A stretch of 64,000 nucleotides of DNA, from contig OZ022503.1 in NCBI GenBank assembly GCA_963989385.1, forward strand, positions 91,088,638 to 91,152,637, written 5' to 3'. The notes below the pieces were generated by a model that saw only the letters and a program-made list of their open reading frames with translations, was not told where the DNA came from and did no database searches. Positions 21,050 through 36,100 of this stretch are shown here, piece after piece; the stretch's first letter is position 1; every line of letters begins with the position of its first letter. The position numbers were made by a program, and so were the translations under genes. The DNA is from Ctena decussata (Eukaryota; Mollusca; Bivalvia; Lucinida; Lucinidae).

Positions 21050-23860
21050 ACCTATTAGAGACAGAGCAAATATTGGGCCAGTTTCACCAGAGTCTACCTT
21101 ATGCATGACTTTACATGTATTGCAACTCATTTGAGCCGCGACACGACAAAACCAACAATGTGGTTGTGCGCCCAGCGCAGACTCAGATCAGCCTGGGCAT
21201 CCGCCCAGTCTGATGAGAGTCTTTGCAGTGCGCTTAAAGGGTAGCTAAGAGTCTAAGCTACCTCCATGCGGACAGCGAAGACTCTGATCAGACTGGGCGG
21301 ACGCCCAGGCTGATCTGAGTCTTCGCTGGACGCACAACCACTTTGTTGGTTTTGTCGTGTCGCGGCTCATTTGTAAGAAGGAAATCAAAGAATACTTACG
21401 TTTTTTTTGTTCAGCTTCCCCCCCCTCTCTCCCTCCTCGCAGAATCTGAAATGGAAAAAAGAAGAGCGACAAAAGAAGTCCAACACACTTGGGTTATAAA
21501 GTAACTATTATCACATGACATAACCCACTGGGCACACAAGGTTGAATCAACACTGATTCAAAGTTGATTCAATGTCATGACGTCGAATCAAAGTTGATTC
21601 AGTGTTGATTCTACGGCGAGTGCCTGTTGGGAACCAATCACAAAACCAAACCTAACCTAGTTTTAACATACTATTAGAGACAGAGCAAATATTGAACCAG
21701 TTTCACCCGAGTATACCTTATGCCTGACTTTACATTTATTGCAACTCATTTGTGAGAAGAAAATCAACCAATCACATCACAACCTAACCTAGCTTAACTT
21801 ATTTTTTATTTTGACACGTGTACGACAGGAGAAGAGAGAAACCAAAGGGGTGGACGCGTCCCGCACACAACGCTCAATCAACATTGAATCAACGTCGATT
21901 CAACCCCATGAAGATGAATCAACGTTGATTCAATGTTGACCTAACGTCGTATGCCTCCCGGGGAGTTGGGCTGATATACCTATTAGAGACAGAGCAAATA
22001 TTGGGCCAGTTTCACCAGAGTCTACCTTATGCATGACTTTACATGTATTGCAACTCATTTGAGCCGCGACACGACAAAACCAACAATGTGGTTGTGCGCC
22101 CAGCGCAGACTCAGATCAGCCTGGGCATCCGCCCAGTCTGATGAGAGTCTTTGCAGTGCGCTTAAAGGGTAGCTAAGAGTCTAAGCTACCTCCATGCGGA
22201 CAGCGAAGACTCTAATCAGACTGGGCGGACGCCCAGGCTGATCTGAGTCTTCGCTGGACGCACAACCACTTTGTTGGTTTTGTCGTGTCGCGGCTCATTT
22301 GTAAGAAGGAAATCAAAGAATACTTACGTTTTTTTTTGTTCAGCTTCCCCCCCCCCCCCCTCTTTCCCTCCTCGCAGAATCTGAAATGGAAAAAAGAAGA
22401 GCGACAAAAGAAGTCCAACACACTTGGGTTATAAAGTAACTATTATCACATGACATAACCCACTGGGCACACAAGGTTGAATCAACACTGATTCAAAGTT
22501 GATTCAATGTCATGACGTCGAATCAAAGTTGATTCAGTGTTGATTCGACGGCGAGTGCCTGTTGGGAACCAATCACAAAACCAAACCTAACCTAGTTTAA
22601 CATACTATTAGAGACAGAGCAAATATTGAACCAGTTTCACCCGAGTATACCTTATGCCTGACTTTACATTTATTGCAACTCATTTGTGAGAAGAAAATCA
22701 ACCAATCACATCACAACCTAACCTAGCTTAACTTATTTTTTATTTTGACACGTGTACGACAGGAGAAGAGAGAAACCAAAGGGGTGGACGCGTCCCGCAC
22801 ACAACGCTCAATCAACATTGAATCAACGTCGATTCAACCCCATGAAGATGAATCAACGTTGATTCAATGTTGACCTAACGTCGTATGCCTCCCGGGGAGT
22901 TGGGCTGATATACCTATTAGAGACAGAGCAAATATTGGGCCAGTTTCACCAGAGTCTACCTTATGCATGACTTTACATGTATTGCAACTCATTTGAGCCG
23001 CGACACGACAAAAACAACAATGTGGTTGTGCGCCCAGCGCAGACTCAGATCAGCCTGGGCATCCGCCCAGTCTGATGAGAGTCTTTGCAGTGCGCTTAAA
23101 GGGTAGCTAAGAGTCTAAGCTACCTCCATGCGGACAGCGAAGACTCTGATCAGACTGGGCGGACGCCCAGGCTGATCTGAGTCTTCGCTGGACGCACAAC
23201 CACTTTGTTGGTTTTGTCGTGTCGCGGCTCATTTGTAAGAAGATAATCAAAGAATACTTACGTTTTTTTTTGTTCAGCTTCCCCCCCCCCCCCTCCCCCC
23301 CCCCCTCTCTCTCTCCCTCCTCGCAGAATCTGAAATGGAAAAAAGAAGAGCGACAAAAGAAGTCCAACACACTTGGGTTATAAAGTAACTATTATCACAT
23401 GACATAACCCACTGGGCACACAAGGTTGAATCAACACTGATTCAAAGTTGATTCAATGTCATGACGTCGAATCAAAGTTGATTCAGTGTTGATTCTACGG
23501 CGAGTGCCTGTTGGGAACCAATCACAAAACCAAACCTAACCTAGTTTAACATACTATTAGAGACAGAGCAAATATTGAACCAGTTTCACCCGAGTATACC
23601 TTATGCCTGACTTTACATTTATTGCAACTCATTTGTGAGAAGAAAATCAACCAATCACATCACAACCTAACCTAGCTTAACTTATTTTTTATTTTGACAC
23701 GTGTACGACAGGAGAAGAGAGAAACCAAAGGGGTGGACGCGTCCCGCACACAACGCTCAATCAACATTGAATCAACGTCGATTCAACCCCATGAAGATGA
23801 ATCAACGTTGATTCAATGTTGACCTAACGTCGTATGCCTCCCGGGGAGTTGGGCTGATAT
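21050..23860. repeat. Three satellite units, last with expanded CT tract
   Basis: Units at 21050, 21978 and 22912. The last is 949 bp because its pyrimidine tract expanded near 23280-23315 (two C runs, then CTCTCTCTC). It also carries AGATAATCAAAG, shared with the unit at 9552. Confidence 0.9.
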
Positions 23861-26800
23861 ACCTATTAGAGACAGAGCAAATATTGGGCCAGTTTCACCA
23901 GAGTCTACCTTATGCATGACTTTACATGTATTGCAACTCAATTGAGCCGCGACACGACAAAACCAACAATGTGGTTGTGCGCCCAGCGCAGACTCAGATC
24001 AGCCTGGGCATCCGCCCAGTAAGATGAGAGTCTTTGCAGTGCGCTTAAAGGGTAGCTAAGAGTCTAAGCTACCTCCATGCGGACAGCGAAGACTCTGATC
24101 AGATTGGGCGGACGCCCAGGCTGATCTGAGTCTTCGCTGGACGCACAACCACTTTGTTGGTTTTGTCGTGTCGCGGCTCATTTGTAAGAAGGAAATCAAA
24201 GAATACTTACGGTTTTTTTTGTTCAGCTTCCCCCCCCCCCCCTCTCTCCCTCCTCGCAGAATCTGAAATGGAAAAAAGAAGAGCGACAAAAGAAGTCCAA
24301 CACACTTGGGTTATAAAGTAACTATTATCACATGACATAACCCACTGGGCACACAAGGTTGAATCAACACTGATTCAAAGTTGATTCAATGTCATGACGT
24401 CGAATCAAAGTTGATTCAGTGTTGATTCTACGGCGAGTGCCTGTTGGGAACCAATCACAAAACCAAACCTAACCTAGTTTAACATACTATTAGAGACAGA
24501 GCAAATATTGAACCAGTTTCACCCGAGTATACCTTATGCCTGACTTTACATTTATTGCAACTCATTTGTGAGAAGAAAATCAACCAATCACATCACAACC
24601 TAACCTAGCTTAACTTATTTTTTATTTTGACACGTGTACGACAGGAGAAGAGAATAACCAAAGGGGTGGACGCGTCCCGCACACAACGCTCAATCAACAT
24701 TGAATCAACGTCGATTCAACCCCATGAAGATGAATCAACGTTGATTCAATGTTGACCTAACGTCGTATGCCTCCCGGGAAGTTGGGCTGATATACCTATT
24801 AGAGACAGAGCAAATATTGGGCCAGTTTCACCAGAGTCTACCTTATGCATGACTTTACATGTATTGCAACTCATTTGAGCCGCGACACGACAAAACCAAC
24901 AATGTGGTTGTGCGCCCAGCGCAGACTCAGATCAGCCTGGGCATCCGCCCAGTCTGATGAGAGTCTTTGCAGTGCGCTTAAAGGGTAGCTAAGAGTCTAA
25001 GCTACCTCCATGCGGACAGCGAAGACTCTGATCAGACTGGGCGGACGCCCAGGCTGATCTGAGTCTTCGCTGGACGCACAACCACTTTGTTGGTTTTGTC
25101 GTGTCGCGGCTCATTTGTAAGAAGGAAATCAAAGAATACTTACGTTTTTTTTGTTCAGCTTCCTCCCCCCCTCTCTCCCTCCTCGCAGAATCTGAAATGG
25201 AAAAAAGAAGAGCGACAAAAGAAGTCCAACACACTTGGGTTATAAAGTAACTATTATCACATGACATAACCCACTGGGCACACAAGGTTGAATCAACACT
25301 GATTCAAAGTTGATTCAATGTCATGACGTCGAATCAAAGTTGATTCAGTGTTGATTCTACGGCGAGTGCCTGTTGGGAACCAATCACAAAACCAAACCTA
25401 ACCTAGTTTAACATACTATTAGAGACAGAGCAAATATTGAACCAGTTTCACCCGAGAATACCTTATGCCTGACTTTACATTTATTGCAACTCATTTGTGA
25501 GAAGAAAATCAACCAATCACATCACAACCTAACCTAGCTTAACTTATTTTTTATTTTGACACGTGTACGACAGGAGAAGAGAGAAACCAAAGGGGTGGAC
25601 GCGTCCCGCACATAACGCTCAATCAACATTGAATCAACGTCGATTCAACCCCATGAAGATGAATCAACGTTGATTCAATGTTGACCTAACGTCGTATGCC
25701 TCCCGGGGAGTTGGGCTGATATACCTATTAGAGACAGAGCAAATATTGGGCCAGTTTCACCAGAGTCTACCTTATGCATGACTTTACATGTATTGCAACT
25801 CATTTGAGCCGCGACACGACAAAACCAACAATGTGGTTGTGCGCCCAGCGCAGACTCGGATCAGCCTGGGCATCCGCCCAGTCTGATGAGAGTCTTTGCA
25901 GTGCGCTTAAAGGGTAGCTAAGAGTCTAAGCTACCTCCATGCGGACAGCGAAGACTCTGATCAGACTGGGCGGACGCCCAGGCTGATCTGAGTCTTCGCT
26001 GGACGCACAACCACTTTGTTGGTTTTGTCATGTCGCGGCTCATTTGTAAGAAGGAAATCAAAGAATACTTACGTTTTTTTTTTGTTCAGCTTCCCCCCCT
26101 CTCTCCCTCCTCGCAGAATCTGAAATGGAAAAAAGAAGAGCGACAAAAGAAGTCCAACACACTTGGGTTATAAAGTAACTATTATCACATGACATAACCC
26201 ACTGGGCACACAAGGTTGAATCAACACTGATTCAAAGTTGATTCAATGTCATGACGTCGAATCAAAGTTGATTCAGTGTTGATTCTACGGCGAGTGCCTG
26301 TTGGGAACCAATCACAAAACCAAACCTAACCTAGTTTAACATACTATTAGAGACAGAGCAAATATTGAACCAGTTTCACCCGAGTATACCTTATGCCTGA
26401 CTTTACATTTATTGCAACTCATTTGTGAGAAGAAAATCAACCAATCACATCACAACCTAACCTAGCTTAACTTATTTTTTATTTTGACACGTGTACGACA
26501 GGAGAAGAGAGAAACCAAAGGGGTGGACGTGTCTCGCACACAACGCTCAATCAACATTGAATCAACGTCGATTCAACCCCATGAAGATGAATCAACGTTG
26601 ATTCAATGTTGACCTAACGTCGTATGCCTCCCGGGGAGTTGCGCTGATATACCTATTAGAGACAGAGCAAATATTGGGCAAGTTTCACCAGAGTCTACCT
26701 TATGCATGACTTTACATGTATTGCAACTCATTTGAGCCGCGACACGACAAAACCAACAATGTGGTTGTGCGCCCAGCGCAGACTCAGATCAGCCTGGGCA

Positions 26801-29800
26801 TCCGCCCAGTCTGATGAGAGTCTTTGCAGTGCGCTTAAAGGGTAGCTAAGAGTCTAAGCTACCTCCATGCGGACAGCGAAGACTCTAATCAGACTGGGCG
26901 GACGCCCAGGCTGATCTGAGTCTTCGCTGGACGCACAACCACTTTGTTGGTTTTGTCGTGTCGCGGCTCATTTGTAAGAAGGAAATCAACGAATACTTAC
27001 GTTTTTTTTTTTGTTCAGCTTCCCCCCCCCTCTCTCTCCCTCCTCGCAGAATCTGAAATGGAAAAAAGAAGAGCGACAAAAGAAGTCCAACACACTTGGG
27101 TTATAAAGTAACTATTATCACATGACATAACCCACTGGGCACACAAGGTTGAATCAACACTGATTCAAAGTTGATTCAATGTCATGACGTCGAATCAAAG
27201 TTGATTCAGTGTTGATTCTACGGCGAGTGCCTGTTGGGAACCAATCACAAAACCAAACCTAACCTAGTTTAACATACTATTAGAGACAGAGCAAATATTG
27301 AACCAGTTTCACCCGAGTATACCTTATGCCTGACTTTACATTTATTGCAACTCATTTGTGAGAAGAAAATCAACCAATCACATCACAACCTAACCTAGCT
27401 TAACTTATTTTTTATTTTGACACGTGTACGACAGGAGAAGAGAGAAACCAAAGGGGTGGACGCGTCCCGCACACAACGCTCAATCAACATTGAATCAACG
27501 TCGATTCAACCCCATGAAGATGAACCAACGTTGCTTCAATGTTGACCTAACGTCGTATGCCTCCCGGGGAGTTGGGCTGATATACCTATTAGAGACAGAG
27601 CAAATATTGGGCCAGTTTCACCAGAGTCTACCTTATGCATGACTTTACATGTATTGCAACTCATTTGAGCCGCGACACGACAAAACCAACAATGTGGTTG
27701 TGCGCCCAGCGCAGACTCAGATCAGCCTGGGCATCCGCCCAGTCTGATGAGAGTCTTTGCAGTGCGCTTAAAGGGTAGCTAAGAGTCTAAGCTACCTCCA
27801 TGCGGACAGCGAAGACTCTGATCAGACTGGGCGGACGCCCAGGCTGATCTGAGTCTTCGCTGGACGCACAACCACTTTGTTGGTTTTGTCGTGTCGCGGC
27901 TCATTTGTAAGAAGGAAATCAAAGAATACTTACGTTTTTTTTGGTTCAGCTTCCCCCCCCCCCTCTCTCCCTCCTCGCAGAATCTGAAATGGAAAAAAGA
28001 AGAGCGACAAAAGAAGTCCAACACACTTGGGTTATAAAGTAACTATTATCACATGACATAACCCACTGGGCACACAAGGTTGAATCAACACTGATTCAAA
28101 GTTGATTCAATGTCATGACGTCGAATCAAAGTTGATTCAGTGTTGATTCTACGGCGAGTGCCTGTTGGGAACCAATCACAAAACCAAACCTAACCTAGTT
28201 TAACATACTATTAGAGACAGAGCAAATATTGAACCAGTTTCACCCGAGTATACCTTATGCCTGACTTTACATTTATTGCAACTCATTTGTGAGAAGAAAA
28301 TCAACCAATCACATCACAACCTAACCTAGCTTAACTTATTTTTTATTTTGACACGTGTACGACAGGAGAAGAGAGAAACCAAAGGGGTGGACGCGTCCCG
28401 CACACAACGCTCAATCAACATTGAATCAACGTCGATTCAACCCCATGAAGATGAATCAACGTTGATTCAATGTTGACCTAACGTCGTATGCCTCCCGGGG
28501 AGTTGGGCTGATATACCTATTAGAGACAGAGCACATATTGGGCCAGTTTCACCAGAGTCTACCTTATGCATGACTTTACATGTATTGCAACTCATTTGAG
28601 CCGCGACACGACAAAACCAACAATGTGGTTGTGCGCCCAGCGCAGACTCAGATCAGCCTGGGCATCCGCCCAGTCTGATGAGAGTCTTTGCAGTGCGCTT
28701 AAAGGGTAGCTAAGAGTCTAAGCTACCTCCATGCGGACAGCGAAGACTCTGATCAGACTGGGCGGACGCCCAGGCTGATCTGAGTCTTCGCTGGACGCAC
28801 AACCACTTTGTTGGTTTTGTCGTGTCGCGGCTCATTTGTAAGAAGGAAATCAAAGAATACTTACGTTTTTTTTTTGTTCAGCTTCCCCCCCCCCTCTCTC
28901 CCTCCTCGCAGAATCTGAAATGGAAAAAAGAAGAGCGACAAAAGAAGTCCAACACACTTGGGTTATAAAGTAACTATTATCACATGACATAACCCACTGG
29001 GCACACAAGGTTGAATCAACACTGATTCAAAGTTGATTCAATGTCATGACGTCGAATCAAAGTTGATTCAGTGTTGATTCGACGGCGAGTGCCTGTTGGG
29101 AACCAATCACAAAACCAAACCTAACCTAGTTTAACATACTATTAGAGACAGAGCAAATATTGAACCAGTTTCACCCGAGTATACCTTATGCCTGACTTTA
29201 CATTTATTGCAACTCATTTGTGAGAAGAAAATCAACCAATCACATCACAACCTAACCTAGCTTAACTTATTTTTTATTTTGACACGTGTACGACAGGAGA
29301 AGAGAGAAACCAAAGGGGTGGACGCGTCCCGCACACAACGCTCAATCAACATTGAATCAACGTCGATTCAACCCCATGAAGATGAATCAACGTTGCTTCA
29401 ATGTTGACCTAACGTCGTATGCCTCCCGAGGAGTTGGGCTGATATACCTATTAGAGACAGAGCAAATATTGGGCCAGTTTCACCAGAGTCTACCTTATGC
29501 ATGACTTTACATGTATTGCAACTCATTTGAGCCGCGACACGACAAAACCAACAATGTGGTTGTGCGCCCAGCGCAGACTCAGATCAGCCTGGGCATCCGC
29601 CCAGTCTGATGAGAGTTTTTGCAGTGCGCTTAAAGGGTAGCTAAGAGTCTAAGCTACCTCCATGCGGACAGCGAAGACTCTGATTAGACTGGGCGGACGC
29701 CCAGGCTGATCTGAGTCTTCGCTGGACGCACAACCACTTTGTTGGTTTTGTCGTGTCGCGGCTCATTTGTAATAAGGAAATCAAAGAATACTTACGTTTT

Positions 29801-32800
29801 TTTTTGTTCAGCTTCCCCCCCCTCTCTCCCTCCTCGCAGAATCTGAAATGGAAAAAAGAAGAGCGACAAAAGAAGTCCAACACACTTGGGTTATAAAGTA
29901 ACTATTATCACATGACATAACCCACTGGGCACACAAGGTTGAATCAACACTGATTCAAAGTTGATTCAATGTCATGACGTCGAATCAAAGTTGATTCAGT
30001 GTTGATTCTACGGCGAGTGCCTGTTGGGAACCAATCACAAAACCAAACCTAACCTAGTTTAACATACTATTAGAGACAGAGCAAATATTGAACCAGTTTC
30101 ACCCGAGTATACCTTATGCCTGACTTTACATTTATTGCAACTCATTTGTGAGAAGACAATCAACCAATCACATCACAACCTAACCTAGCTTAACTTATTT
30201 TTTATTTTGACACGTGTACGACAGGAGAAGAGAGAAACCAAAGGGGTGGACGCGTCCCGTACACTACGCTCAATCAACATTGAATCAACGTCGATTCAAC
30301 CCCATGAAGATGAATCAACGTTGCTTCAATGTTGACCTAACGTCGTATGCCTCCCGGGGAGTTGCGCTGATATACCTATTAGAGACAGAGCAAATATTGG
30401 GCCAGTTTCACCAGAGTCTACCTTATGCATGACTTTACATGTATTGCAACTCATTTGAGCCGCGACACGACAAACCAACAATGTGGTTGTGCGCCCAGCG
30501 CAGACTCAGATCAGCCTGGGCATCCGCCCAATCTGATGAGAGTCTTTGCAGTGCGCTTAAAGGGTAGCTAAGAGTCTAAGCTACCTACATGCGGACAGCG
30601 AAGACTCTGATCAGACTCGGCGGACGCCCAGGCTGATCTGAGTCTTCGCTGGACGCACAACCACTTTGTTGGTTTTGTCGTGTCGCGGCTCATTTGTAAG
30701 AAGGAAATCAAAGAATACTTACGTTTTTTTTTGTTCAGCTTCCCCACCCCCCCTCTCTCCCTCCTCGCAGAATCTGAAATGGAAAAAAGAAGAGCGACAA
30801 AAGAAGTCCAACACACTTGGGTTATAAAGTAACTATTATCACATGACATAACCCACTGGGCACACAAGGTTGAATCAACACTGATTCAAAGTTGATTCAA
30901 TGTCATGACGTCGAATCAAAGTTGATTCAGTGTTGATTCTACGGCGAGTGCCTGTTGGGAACCAATCACAAAACCAAACCTAACCTAGTTTAACATACTA
31001 TTAGAGACAGAGCAAATATTGAACCAGTTTCACCCGAGTATACCTTATGCCTGACTTTACATTTATTGCAACTCATGTGTGAGAAGAAAATCAACCAATC
31101 ACATCACAACCTAACCTAGCTTAACTTATTTTTTATTTTGACACGTGTACGACAGGAGAAGAGAGAAACCAAAGGGGTGGACGCGTCCCGCACACAACGC
31201 TCAATCAACATTGAATCAACGTCGATTCAACCCCATGAAGATGAATCAACGTTGCTTCAATGTTGACCTAACGTCGTATGCCTCCCGGGGAGTTGGGCTG
31301 ATATACCTATTAGAGACAGAGCAAATATTGGGCCAGTTTCACCAGAGTCTACCTTATGCATGACTTTACATGTATTGCAACTCATTTGAGCCGCGACACG
31401 ACAAAACCAACAATGTGGTTGTGCGCCCAGCGCAGACTCAGATCAGCCTGGGCATCCGCCCAGTCTGATGAGAGTCTTTGCAGTGCGCTTAAAGGGTAGC
31501 TAAGAGTCTAAGCTACCTCCATGCGGACAGCGAAGACTCTGATCAGACTCGGCGGACGCCCAGGCTGATCTGAGTCTTCGCTGGACGCACAACCACTTTG
31601 TTGGTTTTGTCGTGTCGCGGCTCATTTGTAAGAAGGAAATCAACGAATACTTACGTTTTTTTTTTTGTTCAGCTTCCCCCCCCCCTCTCTCCCTCCTCGC
31701 AGAATCTGAAATGGAAAAAAGAAGAGCGACAATAGAAGTCCAACACACTTGGGTTATAAAGTAACTATTATCACATGACATAACCCACTGGGCACACAAG
31801 GTTGAATCAACACTGATTCAAAGTTGATTCAATGTCATGACGTCGAATCAAAGTTGATTCAGTGTTGATTCTACGGCGAGTGCCTGTTGGGAACCAATCA
31901 CAAAACCAAACCTAACCTAGTTTAACATACTATTAGAGACAGAGCAAATATTGAACCAGTTTCACCCGAGTATACCTTATGCCTGACTTTACATTTATTG
32001 CAACTCATTTGTGAGAAGAAAATCAACCAATCACATCACAACCTAACCTAGCTTAACTTATTTTTTATTTTGACACGTGTACGCCAGGAGAAGAGAGAAA
32101 CCAAAGGGGTGGACGCGTCCCGCACACAACGCTCAATCAACATTGAATCAACGTCGATTCAACCCCATGAAGATGAATCAACGTTGCTTCAATGTTGACC
32201 TAACGTCGTATGCCTCCCGAGGAGTTGGGCTGATATACCTATTAGAGACAGAGCAAATATTGGGCCAGTTTCACCAGAGTCTACCTTATGCATGACTTTA
32301 CATGTATTGCAACTCATTTGAGCCGCGACACGACAAAACCAACAATGTGGTTGTGCGCCCAGCGCAGACTCAGATCAGCCTGGGCATCCGCCCAGTCTGA
32401 TGAGAGTTTTTGCAGTGCGCTTAAAGGGTAGCTAAGAGTCTAAGCTACCTCCATGCGGACAGCGAAGACTCTGATCAGACTGGGCGGACGCCCAGGCTGA
32501 TCTGAGTCTTCGCTGGACGCACAACCACTTTGTTGGTTTTGTCGTGTCGCGGCTCATTTGTAAGAAGGAAATCAAAGAATACTTACGTTTTTTTTTGTTC
32601 AGCTTCCCCACCCCCCCTCTCTCCCTCCTCGCAGAATCTGAAATGGAAAAAAGAAGAGCGACAAAAGAAGTCCAACACACTTGGGTTATAAAGTAACTAT
32701 TATCACATGACATAACCCACTGGGCACACAAGGTTGAATCAACACTGATTCAAAGTTGATTCAATGTCATGACGTCGAATCAAAGTTGATTCAGTGTTTA

Positions 32801-33168
32801 TTCTACGGCGAGTGCCTGTTGGGGACCAATCACAAAACCAAACCTAACCTAGTTTAACATACTATTAGAGACAGAGCAAATATTGAACCAGTTTCACCCG
32901 AGTATACCTTATGCCTGACTTTACATTTATTGCAACTCATTTGTGAGAAGAAAATCAACCAATCACATCACAACCTAACCTAGCTTAACTTATTTTTTAT
33001 TTTGACACGTGTACGACAGGAGAAGAGAGAAACCAAAGGGGTGGACGCGTCCCGCAAACAACGCTCAATCAACATTGAATCAACGTCGATTCAACCCCAT
33101 GAAGATGAATCAACGTTGCTTCAATGTTGACCTAACGTCGTATGCCTCCCGGGGAGTTGCGCTGATAT
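23861..33168. repeat. Ten satellite units, GATT-to-GCTT transition zone
   Basis: Units at 23861, 24794, 25723, 26651, 27584, 28515, 29446, 30374, 31305 and 32237. The HP2 variant at the end of the unit is GATT in the first three, GCTT at 27535, GATT at about 28463, and GCTT in all the rest. Other marks include CTCTAATC in the 26651 unit and GATTCGACGG in the 28515 unit (both also in the 3.4-kb repeat), and GTTGCGCTG shared near 26641, 30363 and 33158. Confidence 0.9.
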
Positions 33169-36100
33169 ACCTATTAGAGACAGAGCAAATATTGGGCCAG
33201 TTTCACCAGAGTCTACCTTATGCATGACTTTACATGTATTGCAACTCATTTGAGCCGCGACACGACAAAACCAACAATGTGGTTGTGCGCCCAGCGCAGA
33301 CTCAGATCAGCCTGGGCATCCGCCCAGTCTGATGAGAGTCTTTGCAGTGCGCTTAAAGGGTAGCTAAGAGTCTAAGCTACCTCCATGCGGACAGCGAAGA
33401 CTCTGATCAGACTGGGCGGACGCCCATGCTGATCTGAGTCTTCGCTGGACGCACAACCACTTTGTTGGTTTTGTCGTGTCGCGGCTCATTTGTAAGAAGG
33501 AAATCAAAGAATACTTACGTTTTTTTTTGTTCAGCTTCCCCCCCCCCTCTCTCCCTCCTCGCAGAATCTGAAATGGAAAAAAGAAGAGCGACAAAAGAAG
33601 TCCAACACACTTGGGTTATAAAGTAACTATTATCACATGACATAACCCACTGGGCACACAAGGTTGAATCAACACTGATTCAAAGTTGATTCAATGTCAT
33701 GACGTCGAATCAAAGTTGATTCAGTGTTGATTCTACGGCGAGTGCCTGTTGGGAACCAATCACAAAACCAAACCTAACCTAGTTTAACATACTATTAGAG
33801 ACAGAGCAAATATTGAACCAGTTTCACCCGAGTATACCTTATGCCTGACTTTACATTTATTGCAACTCATTTGTGAGAAGAAAATCAACCAATCACATCA
33901 CAACCTAACCTAGCTTAACTTATTTTTTATTTTGACACGTGTACGACAGGAGAAGAGAGAAACCAAAGGGGTGGACGCGTCCCGCAAACAACGCTCAATC
34001 AACATTGAATCAACGTCGATTCAACCCCATGAAGATGAATCAACGTTGCTTCAATGTTGACCTAACGTCGTATGCCTCCCGGGGAGTTGGGCTGATATAC
34101 CTATTAGAGACAGAGCAAATATTGGGCCAGTTTCACCAGAGTCTACCTTATGCATGACTTTACATGTATTGCAACTCATTTGAGCCGCGACACGACAAAA
34201 CCAACAATGTAGTTGTGCGCCCAGCGCAGACTCAGATCAGCCTGGGCATCCGCCCAGTCTGATGAGAGTCTTTGCAGTGCGCTTAAAGGGTAGCTAAGAG
34301 TCTAAGCTACCTCCATGCGGACAGCGAAGACTCTGATCAGACTGGGCGGACGCCCAGGCTGATCTGAGTCTTCGCTGGACGCACAACCACTTTGTTGGTT
34401 TTGTCGTGTCGCGGCTCATTTGTAAGAAGGAAATCAAAGAATACTTACGTTTTTTTTTGTTCAGCTTCCCCCCCCCCCTCTCTCCCTCCTCGCAGAATCT
34501 GAAATGGAAAAAAGAAGAGCGACAAAAGAAGTCCAACACACTTGGGTTATAAAGTAACTATTATCACATGACATAACCCACTGGGCACACAAGGTTGAAT
34601 CAACACTGATTCAAAGTTGATTCAATGTCATGACGTCGAATCAAAGTTGATTCAGTGTTGATTCTACGGCGAGTGCCTGTTGGGAACCAATCACAAAACC
34701 AAACCTAACCTAGTTTAACATACTATTAGAGACAGAGCAAATATTGAACCAGTTTCACCCGAGTATACCTTATGCCTGACTTTACATTTATTGCAACTCA
34801 TTTGTGAGAAGAAAATCAACCAATCACATCACAACCTAAACTAGCTTAACTTATTTTTTATTTTGATACGTGTACGACAGGAGAAGAGAGAAACCAAAGG
34901 GGTGGACGCGTCCCGCACACAACGCTCAATCAACATTGAATCAACGTCGATTCAACCCCATGAAGATGAATCAACGTTGCTTCAATGTTGACCTAACGTC
35001 GTATGCCTCCCGGGGAGTTGGGCTGATATACTTATTAGACACAGAGCAAATATTGGGCCAGTTTCACCAGAGTCTACCTTATGCATGACTTTACATGTAT
35101 TGCAACTCATTTGAGCCGCGACACGACAAAACCAACAATGTGGTTGTGCGCCCAGCGCAGACTCAGATCAGCCTGGGCATCCGCCCAGTCTGATGAGAGT
35201 CTTTGCAGTGCGCTTAAAGGGTAGCTAAGAGTCTAAGCTACCTCCATGCGGACAGCGAAGACTCTGATCAGACTGGGCGGACGCCCATGCTGATCTGAGT
35301 CTTCGCTGGACGCACAACCACTTTGTTGGTTTTGTCGTGTCGCGGCTCATTTGTAAGAAGGAAATCAAAGAATACTTACGTTTTTTTTTGTTCAGCTTCC
35401 CCCCCCCCCTCTCTCCCTCCTCGCAGAATCTGAAATGGAAAAAAGAAGAGCGACAAAAGAAGTCCAACACACTTGGGTTATAAAGTAACTATTATCACAT
35501 GACATAACCCACTGGGCACACAAGGTTGAATCAACACTGATTCAAAGTTGATTCAATGTCATGACGTCGAATCAAAGTTGATTCAGTGTTGATTCTCACG
35601 GCGAGTGCCTGTTGGGAACCAATCACAAAACCAAACCTAACCTAGTTTAACATACTATTAGAGACAGAGCAAATATTGAACCAGTTTCACCCGAGTATAC
35701 CTTATGCCTGACTTTACATTTATTGCAACTCATTTGTGAGAAGAAAATCAACCAATCACATCACAACCTAACCTAGCTTAACTTATTTTTTATTTTGACA
35801 CGTGTACGACAGGAGAAGAGAGAAACCAAAGGGGTGGACGCGTCCCGCAAACAACGCTCAATCAACATTGAATCAACGTCGATTCAACCCCATGAAGATG
35901 AATCAACGTTGCTTCAATGTTGACCTAACGTCGTATGCCTCCCGGGGAGTTGGGCTGATATACCTATTAGAGACAGAGCAAATATTGGGCCAGTTTCACC
36001 AGAGTCTACCTTATGCATGACTTTACATGTATTGCAACTCATTTGAGCCGCGACACGACAAAACCAACAATGTGGTTGTGCGCCCAGCGCAGACTCAGAT

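Larger units (their letters stand above)
16784..22911. repeat. Higher-order repeat, ~3.4-kb period, two copies
   Basis: Blocks 16784-19498 and 20203-22911 contain three units with matching diagnostic variants in the same order (GGACATCC and CTCTAATC; AGTTTTAAC; AGTTTTAAC; CTCTAATC with GATTCGACGG). The period is 3419 bp, equal to four units minus the 302-bp deletion. The second block is followed by a full-length unit, not a truncated one. Confidence 0.8.

Noticed and set aside
27424..27642. 72-codon plus-strand open frame repeated in about 36 units
   Set aside because: It spans HP2 and block A, opens only through one A-to-C change, has no recognisable domain, and is broken freely in other units. 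Its conservation is explained by satellite identity.
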